Below are positions 1 through 8,314 of a stretch of DNA of 64,000 nucleotides, in pieces. The notes beneath the pieces were generated by a model, which ran no database searches, was not told the origin of the DNA, and was given only the letters and a program-made list of their open reading frames with translations. The first letter of the stretch is position 1; each line of letters begins with the position of its first letter. Both the position numbers and the translations under genes were made by a program. Origin of the DNA: Sporocytophaga sp. (GTDB lineage Bacteria; Bacteroidota; Bacteroidia; Cytophagales; Cytophagaceae); the NCBI GenBank assembly GCA_024707265.1, contig JANQAB010000008.1, positions 186,001 to 250,000 on the forward strand, given 5' to 3'.

Positions 1-1422
1 CAGGTGCCGCTTCTTTTCAACGGAAATATATTAGATTCCCTTCGTGCAGGATTGGATCTGGCAGCTACAGACGGAGAAGTAAAAGTTATTCTTGGAGATA
101 CATTGATCTACGATTCATATAAAGAAAAGGGAGATTATGTATATGTGCACGAAGTTAAAGAGTCTCATCGTTGGTGCCTTGCCAGTATCGATAAAGATGG
201 AAGAATAATAGATTATATAGATAAAAAAGAAGACGTACCCGCACCTAATTTTGCATTGTGCGGATATTACAATTTTCAAAATGGTCAGTATCTTAGAAAG
301 GTTCTGGTTAAAGCACTTGCCGATGGAAAAAAGCAACTTAGTGATGTGCTGAAATTGTATGGAGAAAAGCATAGTCTTCAGGCTATCAAAGCCCAGCACT
401 GGTATGACTTTGGGAATATCGACAACCTGGTTTCTTCAAGACAAAGGCTATTGCAGGGAAGATTTTTTAATTCTCTGACAATTGATGGTGTTTTAAATAC
501 AATTACCAAAAACAGTACTTACAATGAGAAACTAAGAGATGAGCTGAATTGGTATTTTCAGATTCCGGACGAATTAAAGGTGCTAACTCCCCGCATTATC
601 AATCATAGTCATACTGATGAAACCATTAAGATTGTTCAGGAATACTATGGATATTCTACCTTATCGGAGCTATTTCTGTATGCAGATATTCATATAGAAA
701 CATGGAGGTCTATCCTTAATAAATTATTCAGCATACATGGTAAATTCAGAGAGTACAAAGGGGAGTTGAGCAGAGCTGATGTAAGCAAAATTTACAAAGA
801 TAAAACCCTTGAAAGGTTGGATACCCAGAAAGGACTTAATAGCTACTGGAATACTCTTTTGTCAAAGGAATCTATTGTCTGGAACGGAAAGAAATTAGTA
901 AATGCCTTCGAATTGATCGATACTTTATCAGATTCAATTGAAGAGTTAATTGATCATGCAAACATTACAGTAATTCATGGCGATTACTGCTTCTCTAATA
1001 TTCTTTTTGATATCAATACCCAGATTACTCGTCTTATTGATCCAAGAGGGAGCTTCGGTAAGAAAGGAATTTATGGTGATTCAAGATATGACATTGCAAA
1101 GCTGAGACACAGTATTTGCGGTTTGTATGACTATATTGTTTCTGATTTGTTTACAGTACAGGAAGTTAGTGAAGGAGTATTTGAAACTGCTATTCTTGCT
1201 TCCGAAACATCTTTAAGACTGGAGAGTATCTTTGATAAATTAATAGTAGAAAACGGATATAAGTTAGAAGAAATTAAGCTTATAGAAGGACTCCTGTTTA
1301 TCTCTATGCTTCCTCTTCATAAAGACAAGCCAGAGCGTCAGAAACTGATGTATTTAAGAGGACTCGCGTTGCTGAATGAGGTAGCAACATTAAAAAAAGA
1401 AAAAAACATATCTGCTTTATGA
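1..1422 (+). CDS. Nucleotidyltransferase-APH/choline-kinase-like fusion, 5' partial
   Basis: The frame is open through base 1, so the N-terminus with the expected GxGxR nucleotide-binding signature lies outside the window. The first ~150 visible residues resemble the second half of a sugar-phosphate/choline-phosphate nucleotidyltransferase (VILGDTLIYD with its metal Asp; HWYDFGNID). From about residue 180 a small-molecule kinase domain of the aminoglycoside/choline kinase type follows, with the Brenner motif HGDYCFSNILFD near residue 325 and the metal-binding LIDPRG after it. Such fusions activate and attach a small head group (choline-, ethanolamine- or sugar-like) to surface glycans; the substrate is not readable here. 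The stop overlaps the next gene's start (ATGA), so the three + genes form one operon. The GTG at base 4 is only the first start-like codon in the window, not the real start. Confidence 0.75.
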   Translation, partial: QVPLLFNGNILDSLRAGLDLAATDGEVKVILGDTLIYDSYKEKGDYVYVHEVKESHRWCLASIDKDGRIIDYIDKKEDVPAPNFALCGYYNFQNGQYLRKVLVKALADGKKQLSDVLKLYGEKHSLQAIKAQHWYDFGNIDNLVSSRQRLLQGRFFNSLTIDGVLNTITKNSTYNEKLRDELNWYFQIPDELKVLTPRIINHSHTDETIKIVQEYYGYSTLSELFLYADIHIETWRSILNKLFSIHGKFREYKGELSRADVSKIYKDKTLERLDTQKGLNSYWNTLLSKESIVWNGKKLVNAFELIDTLSDSIEELIDHANITVIHGDYCFSNILFDINTQITRLIDPRGSFGKKGIYGDSRYDIAKLRHSICGLYDYIVSDLFTVQEVSEGVFETAILASETSLRLESIFDKLIVENGYKLEEIKLIEGLLFISMLPLHKDKPERQKLMYLRGLALLNEVATLKKEKNISAL

Positions 1423-1781
1423 GAATTGTGATAGATCTTGACGGAACTATTTGTCCGATTAAGGAAAAAGGAGAATCTTATGCTGATCTTAAGCCATTTG
1501 ATGGGGCTAAAGATAGAATTAAAGAGCTGAAAGATGCTGGTCATTACATAATTATCAACACTGCGAGAAACATGGCAACATGCGAAAGCAATGTAGGTAA
1601 GGTAATGAAAAATGTAGGTAAAATAACACTTGATTGGTTAGAGGAGCATGGAATAGTTTATGATGAAATATTCTTCGGAAAGCCTAATGGTCATGTGTAT
1701 ATTGACGACAGAGCTTTAAGATTCTCTGGCTGGGATACTGTAACGCAGCCTTTAATCAATGAAATTGCCAAGGAAAGATGA
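1419..1781 (+). CDS. HAD-family capsular polysaccharide phosphatase
   Basis: A 120-residue HAD-superfamily hydrolase. Motif I is IDLDGT at residues 5-10 (nucleophile D6, acid D8), and the C-terminus has the VYIDDRAL acidic motif IV. There is little room for a cap domain, as in the small HADs of capsule clusters that dephosphorylate small phosphoesters such as ethanolamine- or sugar-type head-group precursors. It overlaps both neighbours by 4 bp (ATGA on each side), so translation is coupled to the nucleotidyltransferase/kinase upstream and the nucleotidyltransferase downstream. The family is clear; the substrate is inference. Confidence 0.8.
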   Translation: MRIVIDLDGTICPIKEKGESYADLKPFDGAKDRIKELKDAGHYIIINTARNMATCESNVGKVMKNVGKITLDWLEEHGIVYDEIFFGKPNGHVYIDDRALRFSGWDTVTQPLINEIAKER

Positions 1782-2512
1782 AAGTAATTCTACCAATGGC
1801 AGGTCGTGGTTCCCGCTTCAATGGCAGCGGGTATAACGTACCAAAGCCTTTTATACCTGTTGAAGGTAAACCTATGTTTGCCTGGGCAATGCAAAGCATT
1901 GAAGGAATTGACTGTTCCGAGCTGATTGTTATTGCTTTAAAGGAACATGAAGAAAGTTTCAAACTGACTGATCTGATCTCTGAATTTGCTCCTGCTAAAA
2001 CAAGATTGGTTTTGATAAATGACGTTACCGAAGGACAATTGTGTACAGTCCTTGCGGCAAGGGATTTTATTAATGATGATGAAGATATTCTCATTATCAG
2101 TTCTGATACAATTGTTATTTCAGATATAGGAAAAGAAATCCTGAATAAGAGAGAAGGGTGTAAGGGAATTATTTCTGTTGCAGATATGCCAGGTGACAGA
2201 TGGAGTTTTGCCAGGTTAAATAAAGATGGATTTGTTGACTTAGTTGCTGAAAAAGAAAGAATATCTGATCATGCAAGTACAGGAATATATTACTTTTCCA
2301 GTGGTAAGGAATTTGTAGATATGGCCGAAGAAATAGTTAACAACAAAGAAAAAACAAAAGGAGAGTACTACGTCATTCCTCTTTATCAGAAGCTGATCAA
2401 CAGCGGTTATAAAGTAATGATTTCAGAAGCTTCAGAAATGTGGGACTTGGGGACACCTGAATCATTAAATACTTTTTTAAAAACTAAAGGAGGAAGGGAA
2501 GGCGGAGGTTAA
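1778..2512 (+). CDS. Sugar-phosphate/choline-type nucleotidyltransferase
   Basis: A 244-residue NTP_transferase protein. The N-terminus LPMAGRGSRF is the nucleotide-binding loop, followed by the PKPFIPVEGKPM substrate loop typical of sugar-1-phosphate and phosphocholine nucleotidyltransferases. ISSDT near residue 110 supplies the metal Asp, and MWDLGTPE sits near the C-terminus. It probably activates a phosphorylated sugar or head group with CTP, UTP or dTTP for transfer to a surface polysaccharide. It is the last gene of a three-gene ATGA-coupled operon, ending against the convergent hydrolase gene. Its GxGxR-type N-terminus is what the first gene in the window should also carry. Confidence 0.8.
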   Translation: MKVILPMAGRGSRFNGSGYNVPKPFIPVEGKPMFAWAMQSIEGIDCSELIVIALKEHEESFKLTDLISEFAPAKTRLVLINDVTEGQLCTVLAARDFINDDEDILIISSDTIVISDIGKEILNKREGCKGIISVADMPGDRWSFARLNKDGFVDLVAEKERISDHASTGIYYFSSGKEFVDMAEEIVNNKEKTKGEYYVIPLYQKLINSGYKVMISEASEMWDLGTPESLNTFLKTKGGREGGG

Positions 2513-3451
2513 TCCCTTAGAAAACTTACTATTGCTGCATTTACATCATCAGGCTTTTCATAATTAGAAATATGGCCAGCCTGATCTACTTCCTGAAATT
2601 TTATTGACGGAAGTATTTTTTTGTATTTTTCACTTGCAGCTATTGGAACCACCGGGTCTTGTTTTCCCCAAATCAATAATACTTTTTTATTTCTCTCCTG
2701 AAGTCTTTCAATAGCAGGAGTCAGGTCTTCTGCTAGGATATTAGACCAGGCTGATCTGGCATCAGCTTTTACTCCTTTAAATTCCGAAAGGAATTTCAAA
2801 TGGGATTCGTATTCAACCAGCTTTTTTTCCATCAAAAAATTCAGCCATTTGTTTTTGTACACATCTTGGATACCAATAGACACTCACAAGGAAATTTCCT
2901 GATATGGGATTATCAATGTACCATCTTTTTTTACCCGGATTTACTGCAATTGGAGAGATCAGTATTATCTTACCAGTTTTTTCAGGATATTTATCTGCAA
3001 ACCCTGTTGCGATGCTTCCTCCCATAGAAACTCCAATGATTTCAAAAGGTCCGGACAGTTTCAATGAATCTGTTAATTCGTTGATCTGAGATACAAATAA
3101 ATCAAGTGTCTGAGCTTCATTGATCCTGTCAGAATATCCTCTTCCGTACATATCAAATTTAAGCACCTTAAAGCCGGAGTCCACCAGAGCTTTATAATTT
3201 TTCTCCCATACATAATCGCCTATCACGCTTCCTCCGTGAAGAAGAATTATGGTTTTTGCAGTATCCGGACCCTCCAGGTTGTATCTTGTTATTCCTTTTG
3301 ATAATCGGATGAACTCACCTGTAATTCCTTTTCTTGCCGATGCATTCATTATTTTGTTTTCCTGATTAAGTGCATAAAAACTATAAACACCTGTCAGGGC
3401 TACAACGGTTGTAAGAAAACCGATTATCAGAAATAATTTTATTTTTTTCAT
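2509..3451 (-). CDS. Alpha/beta-fold hydrolase, frameshifted
   Basis: Two overlapping frames together give one alpha/beta hydrolase of about 313 residues. It starts with a signal anchor (MKKIKLFLIIGFL) and has LLHGGS at the oxyanion strand, the nucleophile elbow GVSMGG, then in the second frame the acid WGKQDPVVP and the His in AGHISN. The frames meet at a run of seven T (seven A in the coding sense) at 2822-2828. Dropping one base joins MAEFFDGKK directly to LVEYESHL, restoring the whole protein. Predicted to be a secreted or membrane-anchored esterase/hydrolase; substrate unknown. The 3' end runs tail to tail with the nucleotidyltransferase, overlapping by 4 bp. Confidence 0.75.
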
Positions 3452-3473
3452 CTAAGAAAAGGAAAAAGCAGGA

Positions 3474-4082
3474 TTAATGGTGAAGTTTTTTGATCACCTT
3501 AGCAGGAACCCCAGCAACAACAGTGAATGGAGGTACATCTTTAGTTACAACTGATCCAGCTGCTATAACGGCGCCTTCTCCAACTGTGACACCTTTTAGA
3601 ATCATTGATTTTGTGGCAATCCAGACATTGTCACCAATAGTGACGGAAGATGTTTTGCCGTCAGAAAAATGGTCATTAGCACTGTGGAAATCACTGTCAA
3701 GGATAAGCACGTAAGGAGCAATCCTTACATTTTTCCCAATAGTCACTTCACTTTTAACAGTTATATGCACTCCATTGATTCTGGAGTTAGAGCCTACAGT
3801 AAATTTAGCGCCTTTATGTACATATATTTGAGTAGGGTTAAAGATAGACCATATTCTTACTTTATCACCCAAAGAAATAAAACCTTTATTTTTGATGATG
3901 GGCTTTCCGTTAGTGGAAACCATGGAGCCTATCTTATTGCAATTTCTTAAATAAAACTTTGCAGACACTAGTCTCCAGCCAGCACCTATAATTTCCTGTG
4001 TTATTTCAAGAAGAGAATTGTCTTTGTTCTTTTCTTTTAATTGTGAAAATTGGGCCCTAAGTGTACTCGCAGTAGTAGTCAT
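3474..4082 (-). CDS. Left-handed beta-helix acyltransferase (hexapeptide repeat)
   Basis: A 202-residue protein dominated by hexapeptide repeats ([LIV]-G-x-x-[ST]) over the C-terminal two thirds, for example VTIGKNVRIAPYV, VTIGDNVWIATKS and VTVGEGAVIAAGS, ending in VPPFTVVAGVPAKVIKK, the usual terminal signature of WcaF/Maa-type acetyltransferases. The likely role is acetyl-CoA-dependent O-acetylation of a sugar in exopolysaccharide. It sits 22 bp downstream of the GT2 gene in the same direction, in the cluster with the sugar transferase. Confidence 0.88.
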   Translation of the reverse strand: MTTTASTLRAQFSQLKEKNKDNSLLEITQEIIGAGWRLVSAKFYLRNCNKIGSMVSTNGKPIIKNKGFISLGDKVRIWSIFNPTQIYVHKGAKFTVGSNSRINGVHITVKSEVTIGKNVRIAPYVLILDSDFHSANDHFSDGKTSSVTIGDNVWIATKSMILKGVTVGEGAVIAAGSVVTKDVPPFTVVAGVPAKVIKKLHH

Positions 4083-4103
4083 ATGCTGATATTGGTTGAA
4101 AGT

Positions 4104-5024
4104 TTATGCAATTGATTCAGTTAATTCAAAACTTTCCGTTTCACTTACATTTAAGTGAGTCAGGTTCCAGACCAAAGCCCTGTAGAAGGCTTTTAGATGG
4201 TCAAACTCACCTTTTGCTATAAACTTTAAAGTATTTTTAGGAACTGAAATGAAAAAGAAAAATAAAAGGCTGATCAGGAGTTTTATTCCAAATACATTCC
4301 TTCTCATAAAAACTACTCTGTTTCTATTCATGTAGTAGGTTTTAAGGATGCTGTTTTTTCCTACTGACATTGATTCTTTATGATAGATCTTGGTTACTCC
4401 CGAATAATAAATTTTGAATCCGGCTCTTTTAGCGCTTTCACACCAGTCATGTTCTTCATAATATAGAAAAAACAATTCAGGCATGAGTCCAATGGTTTTT
4501 ATGAGTTTTCTGGAAACAAGCAGCGCGGCACCATGTCCCAGGAATGTTTCTCTAACGTCGTTATATTGGCCGTTGTCAGTTTCCATACTGCCGATTTTTC
4601 TTCCTCTTCCAGTAAAGGGGTTGATAGAATATGAACCTGCGTATTGGATGATGTTGGTTCCGTAATAGACAATTTTGGGAGTTACCATTCCGATATTACT
4701 GTTGTTCTGCATCAATGAAACAAGAGGTCCCAGGAAATCCGGTTCAACCTCTGTGTCATTATTGAGAAAAAGAAAATATTCCCCTTTAGCTACTTTAATA
4801 CCTAAGTTATTGCCACCTGAGAATCCAAGGTTTTGTTTACTCCGGATTAACTGAACTTCCGGATAAGCAGCTATAGAGGACAGGTCTTCAGAAGATGCAT
4901 TATCCACCACAATAATTTCTATGTTGGGATAATGTACCTTTCTAAGAGATTCGATTAATTCACAAGTAACTTTAGCCTGGTTATAATTAATTGAAATGAT
5001 TGATACTAAAGGCTGGTCAGACAT
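4104..5024 (-). CDS. Glycosyltransferase family 2
   Basis: A 306-residue GT-A glycosyltransferase. VSIISINYNQ opens the nucleotide-binding fold, a DNASSED segment follows, and LNNDTEVEPDF contains the DxD-like metal/UDP-sugar motif. LFFLYYEEHDWCESAKRAG resembles the acceptor/catalytic ED region of rhamnosyltransferase-like GT2 enzymes. A hydrophobic stretch near residues 245-265 may bind the membrane. It overlaps the end of the sugar-transferase gene by 8 bp, so it probably adds a sugar after the priming step made by that enzyme. Donor and acceptor cannot be told from sequence. Confidence 0.9.
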   Translation of the reverse strand: MSDQPLVSIISINYNQAKVTCELIESLRKVHYPNIEIIVVDNASSEDLSSIAAYPEVQLIRSKQNLGFSGGNNLGIKVAKGEYFLFLNNDTEVEPDFLGPLVSLMQNNSNIGMVTPKIVYYGTNIIQYAGSYSINPFTGRGRKIGSMETDNGQYNDVRETFLGHGAALLVSRKLIKTIGLMPELFFLYYEEHDWCESAKRAGFKIYYSGVTKIYHKESMSVGKNSILKTYYMNRNRVVFMRRNVFGIKLLISLLFFFFISVPKNTLKFIAKGEFDHLKAFYRALVWNLTHLNVSETESFELTESIA

Positions 5025-6205
5025 TTTCTTTCTGGATTAAAGCCGGAATCGTTTTCAAAATAATTTTTATATCATTTACAAAAGAGTAGTTGAGTGCATA
5101 GTCGATATCAAGCTGAATACGTTCAGCCTCGGACATTTCTCCTGTTCCTCTTTTAGTAACTTGCCATAGACCTGTAATTCCGGCTGGAGCCAGAAAGCGC
5201 GTAGTAAACTTGTCCGTTGTAATTTTTTCGGCTTCGTATAATGGAAGAGGGCGATTACCAACAATAGACATATCTCCCTTAAGCACATTGAATAATTGAG
5301 GAAGTTCATCTATGCTAGTATTTCTGATAAACTTTCCAACACGAGTTACTCTTGGATCATTATTTATTTTGATAAATGTACTTCCGTTTTTCAGGGTTTT
5401 ATTTTTAAAATGTACCTTTTCACAAAGGGCATTTCCATCAAGATAAACAATGGACTGGCAGGAGATCCGTTGCTCTTTGCACGAATCACAAAGTTCATTT
5501 TCAGCAATCAATGATGCTTGCCCTTCTTTTTTTATTGTACTGATTAAGGTGAGCAATATCTTTCAACTTACTATCAGCCCCTGTACCCATGGAACGGAAT
5601 TTATAAAAGTTGAAGATCTTATACCCTGTTCCCACTCTTTTGGAACTATAGAATATTGGTCCTCTGGATTCAATAACTATAAGTAAACCCAAAATGCAGA
5701 AAAATGGGAAAAGGAAAATCAGAATTGAAAGAGAAATGGCAATGTCAAATATACGCTTAGAAAGGGGTATCTTATAGGAAGCTGGAATATCCTGTTCCTG
5801 CACCTCTTCTTCTGCAACTTCAACAGGCTCAACAGGGTTTGCAATAAGATAACGAACTCTTTTTACAAAGTTTTCTTTGTCGAAATTTGTAGGAAAAAGT
5901 TCGTTAACACCTTGTTGATGTATTTGCTTTTTGGTCTTAATATCAAGATTGTCTGCAATAAGAATAAAAGGTGTATTTCTCGAAGACTTATGTCCTCTCA
6001 GTCTTTGAAACAGAGTTGTACCTTTGGGGCCATCAAAAGGGCCTTCCGTAACGATTGCTTCAAAACCTTCATTCTCCTCTGATATTGCGTACAGTAAGCT
6101 AATACTATTGTCAAACCAACGAATGTTAAATTCGTCCTGAAGTTTATCTGTTAAGCTATGAATGAGGTCTGAGTTCGTTCCAACAAATGCGATTTTGGAT
6201 TTCAT
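5017..6205 (-). CDS. Receiver-like domain + bacterial sugar transferase (priming glycosyltransferase), frameshifted
   Basis: About 395 residues once joined. Residues 1-125 resemble a CheY-type receiver fold, but the phospho-acceptor site reads VTEGPFDGPKG with no clear acceptor Asp and the usual K is missing, so it is probably a non-phosphorylated pseudo-receiver. A membrane segment (IFDIAISLSILIFLF) leads into the polyprenyl-phosphate sugar-1-phosphate transferase domain: FYKFRSM, TSIDELPQLFNVLKGDMSIVG, PAGITGLWQV, LDIDYALNYS. This enzyme starts repeat-unit synthesis on undecaprenyl phosphate. The two frames join at seven T (A in sense) at 5527-5533; removing one base gives LNQYNKKEGQASL. 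An insert with CDSC and further Cys between FRSM and the core is unusual. Confidence 0.85.
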
Positions 6206-6216
6206 TCAGGTTGAGA

Positions 6217-6603
6217 TTAAGCCAAAGCCCTTTCAGATATACGTAATACGTTTGAAATTCTTAATTCAAGTTCTTCCGGATTAAATGGCTTTACAACATA
6301 ATCATGAGCGCCTAATCCCAGAAACTTAATTTTTTCAGCACTGTTGTCCATTGCAGATAATACTATTACTGGTATATGTCTGTAAAATCCGCTGGCCTGA
6401 AGTTGTTCCATAAACTCCTGACCGCCCATTTCAGGCATATTGATATCAGTAATAATAACATCAGGGATGTTTCCCTGTTGCATCCAATCCAATGCTTCTT
6501 TTCCATTGTTCTTTTTAATAACCTCATATTTTTCATTAAAGAAATAATAGATGATTGTTAAAATGGATTTCGCATCGTCAACTGCTAGTATAGTTTTTTT
6601 CAT
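6217..6603 (-). CDS. Single-domain response regulator (CheY-like)
   Basis: A stand-alone receiver of 128 residues with no output domain. The acidic pocket is VDD at residues 8-10, the phospho-acceptor is D53 in VIITDINMP, the switch Ser is S83 in VIVLSAMD, and the conserved Lys is K105 in YVVKPF, so all residues for phosphorylation are present. It lies 11 bp upstream of the receiver-like sugar transferase and is probably co-transcribed, suggesting two-component input into polysaccharide synthesis. No histidine kinase is in the window. Confidence 0.92.
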   Translation of the reverse strand: MKKTILAVDDAKSILTIIYYFFNEKYEVIKKNNGKEALDWMQQGNIPDVIITDINMPEMGGQEFMEQLQASGFYRHIPVIVLSAMDNSAEKIKFLGLGAHDYVVKPFNPEELELRISNVLRISERALA

Positions 6604-7103
6604 AAAAATAGATTTTAAAAATTCCCTTTAATTTTTTACTTTTTTTATTTGAAACTTTGCAAAATTATGACCGTATAGTGTATTTCCCTCCATAGATCAT
6701 ATTATAAATTTAACTAAAAAATTGTAAGCATTAAACTCCTGAAAAGTATATTTCCCTAATTTTCTATTAAATAGTATTTTCTCCGGATAAATGTAAAGAA
6801 AATTCTGGTAAATAAAGTAAAATTATCTATTCCTCTATATGTGTTTTTCCTTATGTTATTTACATTAAAATTTGTATTTTTTTTATTTTTGTTAATGGTT
6901 GTATTTGAGATATAGAATGTTACAACTGTTAAATTTGTGCCTTAGATGTGACTTGTAAAGTGATATTTTTTCTTTAAAAAGGATAATTGGTGTAGTTGGA
7001 TAATATTAATTTTGACAGAATTTATACTAAAAGCTCTGTTAAAATTCTTCGGTTTTTTATAATCTCTATCTTCGGTAAAAAAGTAGACGGAATTGCCTAA
7101 ATT
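6604..7103. other. AT-rich intergenic region, no gene seen
   Basis: About 500 bp with no credible reading frame. It is the promoter side of the response-regulator/sugar-transferase unit and the 3' side of the PPK2 gene. A TAATTTTG element on the minus strand at 6660-6667 fits the Bacteroidetes -7 box for the regulator gene, but no good -33 TTTG is seen at the right distance. No strong hairpin or repeat was found. Confidence 0.4.
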
Positions 7104-7841
7104 TTATTCTTCCAGCCCTGGATATTCCAGTTTCATTTCTGCCAATGTTTCTTTTATTTTCTTGGCAACCAGGTATTCCTTATACCAATTTTGATCGGAA
7201 GGTATAATATTCCATTCCGGAGCTTTACATTGTTTAAAAATCTCTTCATATGCCTCCAGATAATGATCGAATTTTTTGACAGTTTCCCAATCTCCATCAT
7301 TGTGTTTCCAGAACTTCTTAGGATTGGTTTTTCTTTCTTTCAATCGCTTTTTCTGTTCTTTCTTTGAAACATGAAGGTAAAATTTTAAAATTACAGTTCC
7401 ATTATCCTGAAGGAGTTTCTCAAAATTATTGATATGGTCAAATCTGTTTTTAAGCTCGGCTTTATCAATCCATCCTTCAACGGGAGGAACCAATACATCT
7501 TCATAGTGGGACCTGTTGAAAATATATATTTGTCCTTTGGGAGGGACCGCTTTATGTACTCTCCATAAAAAATCATAAGATAATTCTTCTTTTGTAGGTG
7601 CTTTAAATGACTTGACATCGCAGCCAAGTGGATTCACACCATGAAATACGGTACTGATCAGTCCGTCTTTTCCCGCTGCGTCAAGTCCCTGAAGGATTAC
7701 TAAAAGGCTATATTTAGATTGTGCGTATAGTATTTTTTGAAAATAAGAGATCTCCTCTGACAATTCAGGAATGAGCTTTTTGATTTTTTCTTTTTGAAAT
7801 TTTTTAGGGGCTTTGGTAGATAAAGAGAGTAATTTCTTCAT
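7104..7841 (-). CDS. Polyphosphate kinase 2 family protein
   Basis: A 245-residue single-domain PPK2. Walker A is GLDAAGKDG at residues 52-60 and the Walker B/lid region is FNRSHYEDV at 108-116, followed by KFYLHVSKKEQKKRLKER, the usual lid helix. PPK2 enzymes use polyphosphate to phosphorylate NMP or NDP, or the reverse. A single-domain protein of this size fits classes I/III, and which nucleotide it prefers is not visible. It is monocistronic by context, divergent from the small STAS-like gene. Confidence 0.9.
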   Translation of the reverse strand: MKKLLSLSTKAPKKFQKEKIKKLIPELSEEISYFQKILYAQSKYSLLVILQGLDAAGKDGLISTVFHGVNPLGCDVKSFKAPTKEELSYDFLWRVHKAVPPKGQIYIFNRSHYEDVLVPPVEGWIDKAELKNRFDHINNFEKLLQDNGTVILKFYLHVSKKEQKKRLKERKTNPKKFWKHNDGDWETVKKFDHYLEAYEEIFKQCKAPEWNIIPSDQNWYKEYLVAKKIKETLAEMKLEYPGLEE

Positions 7842-7936
7842 TTTCTGGTTTTAATTAATATAAGGAATGTAATACTCAACAAATTATTAATAGTTTAGTG
7901 AAGAAAGGAAAATTTCATTAAAATTTTACGAAAAGG

Positions 7937-8311
7937 ATGGATGAAATAAGGGAGGAATATTTTGAACTTTGGTTGGAAGATGGAGTGGTGAAGTATCGAT
8001 ACCATAAAGGAATGATCATCGATATGGAAATGGCAGAAAATCTAGTGCAGTATAGGTTAAAACTGATCAAAGGAAAAACATATCCCGGATTTGTAGATGC
8101 CAGGGAAACAGTATATATCTATAATGGGGCTAAAAAATACCTCGCCAGTGAAGTAGGGTTTATCGGAACTTCAGCTGTTGCCATTTTAATTAAAAGTCAC
8201 GTTCAGAAAATACTTGTGAATACTTTTATACTCCTCAAGCCTGCTAAGATTCCTGTAAAATTGTTTACCGATGAGGATACAGCATTAAAGTGGCTTGAAG
8301 ATTACAAGTAA
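7937..8311 (+). CDS. Conserved hypothetical protein, STAS/SpoIIAA-like fold
   Basis: A 124-residue soluble protein with no signal peptide. Pattern and length (ELWLEDGVVKYRY, PGFVDARETVYIY, FTDEDTALKWLEDYK at the end) match the family of Bacteroidetes proteins with a STAS-like beta-alpha fold, often seen alone in the genome and without known function. It is divergently placed from PPK2 with a 95-bp shared upstream region, and converges with the flavoprotein gene 4 bp away. Assignment is by overall resemblance only. Confidence 0.7.
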   Translation: MDEIREEYFELWLEDGVVKYRYHKGMIIDMEMAENLVQYRLKLIKGKTYPGFVDARETVYIYNGAKKYLASEVGFIGTSAVAILIKSHVQKILVNTFILLKPAKIPVKLFTDEDTALKWLEDYK

Positions 8312-8314
8312 AAT

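Noticed and set aside
6604..7103. Hidden small gene in the 500-bp gap
   Set aside because: All frames are short and full of stops; composition is non-coding.
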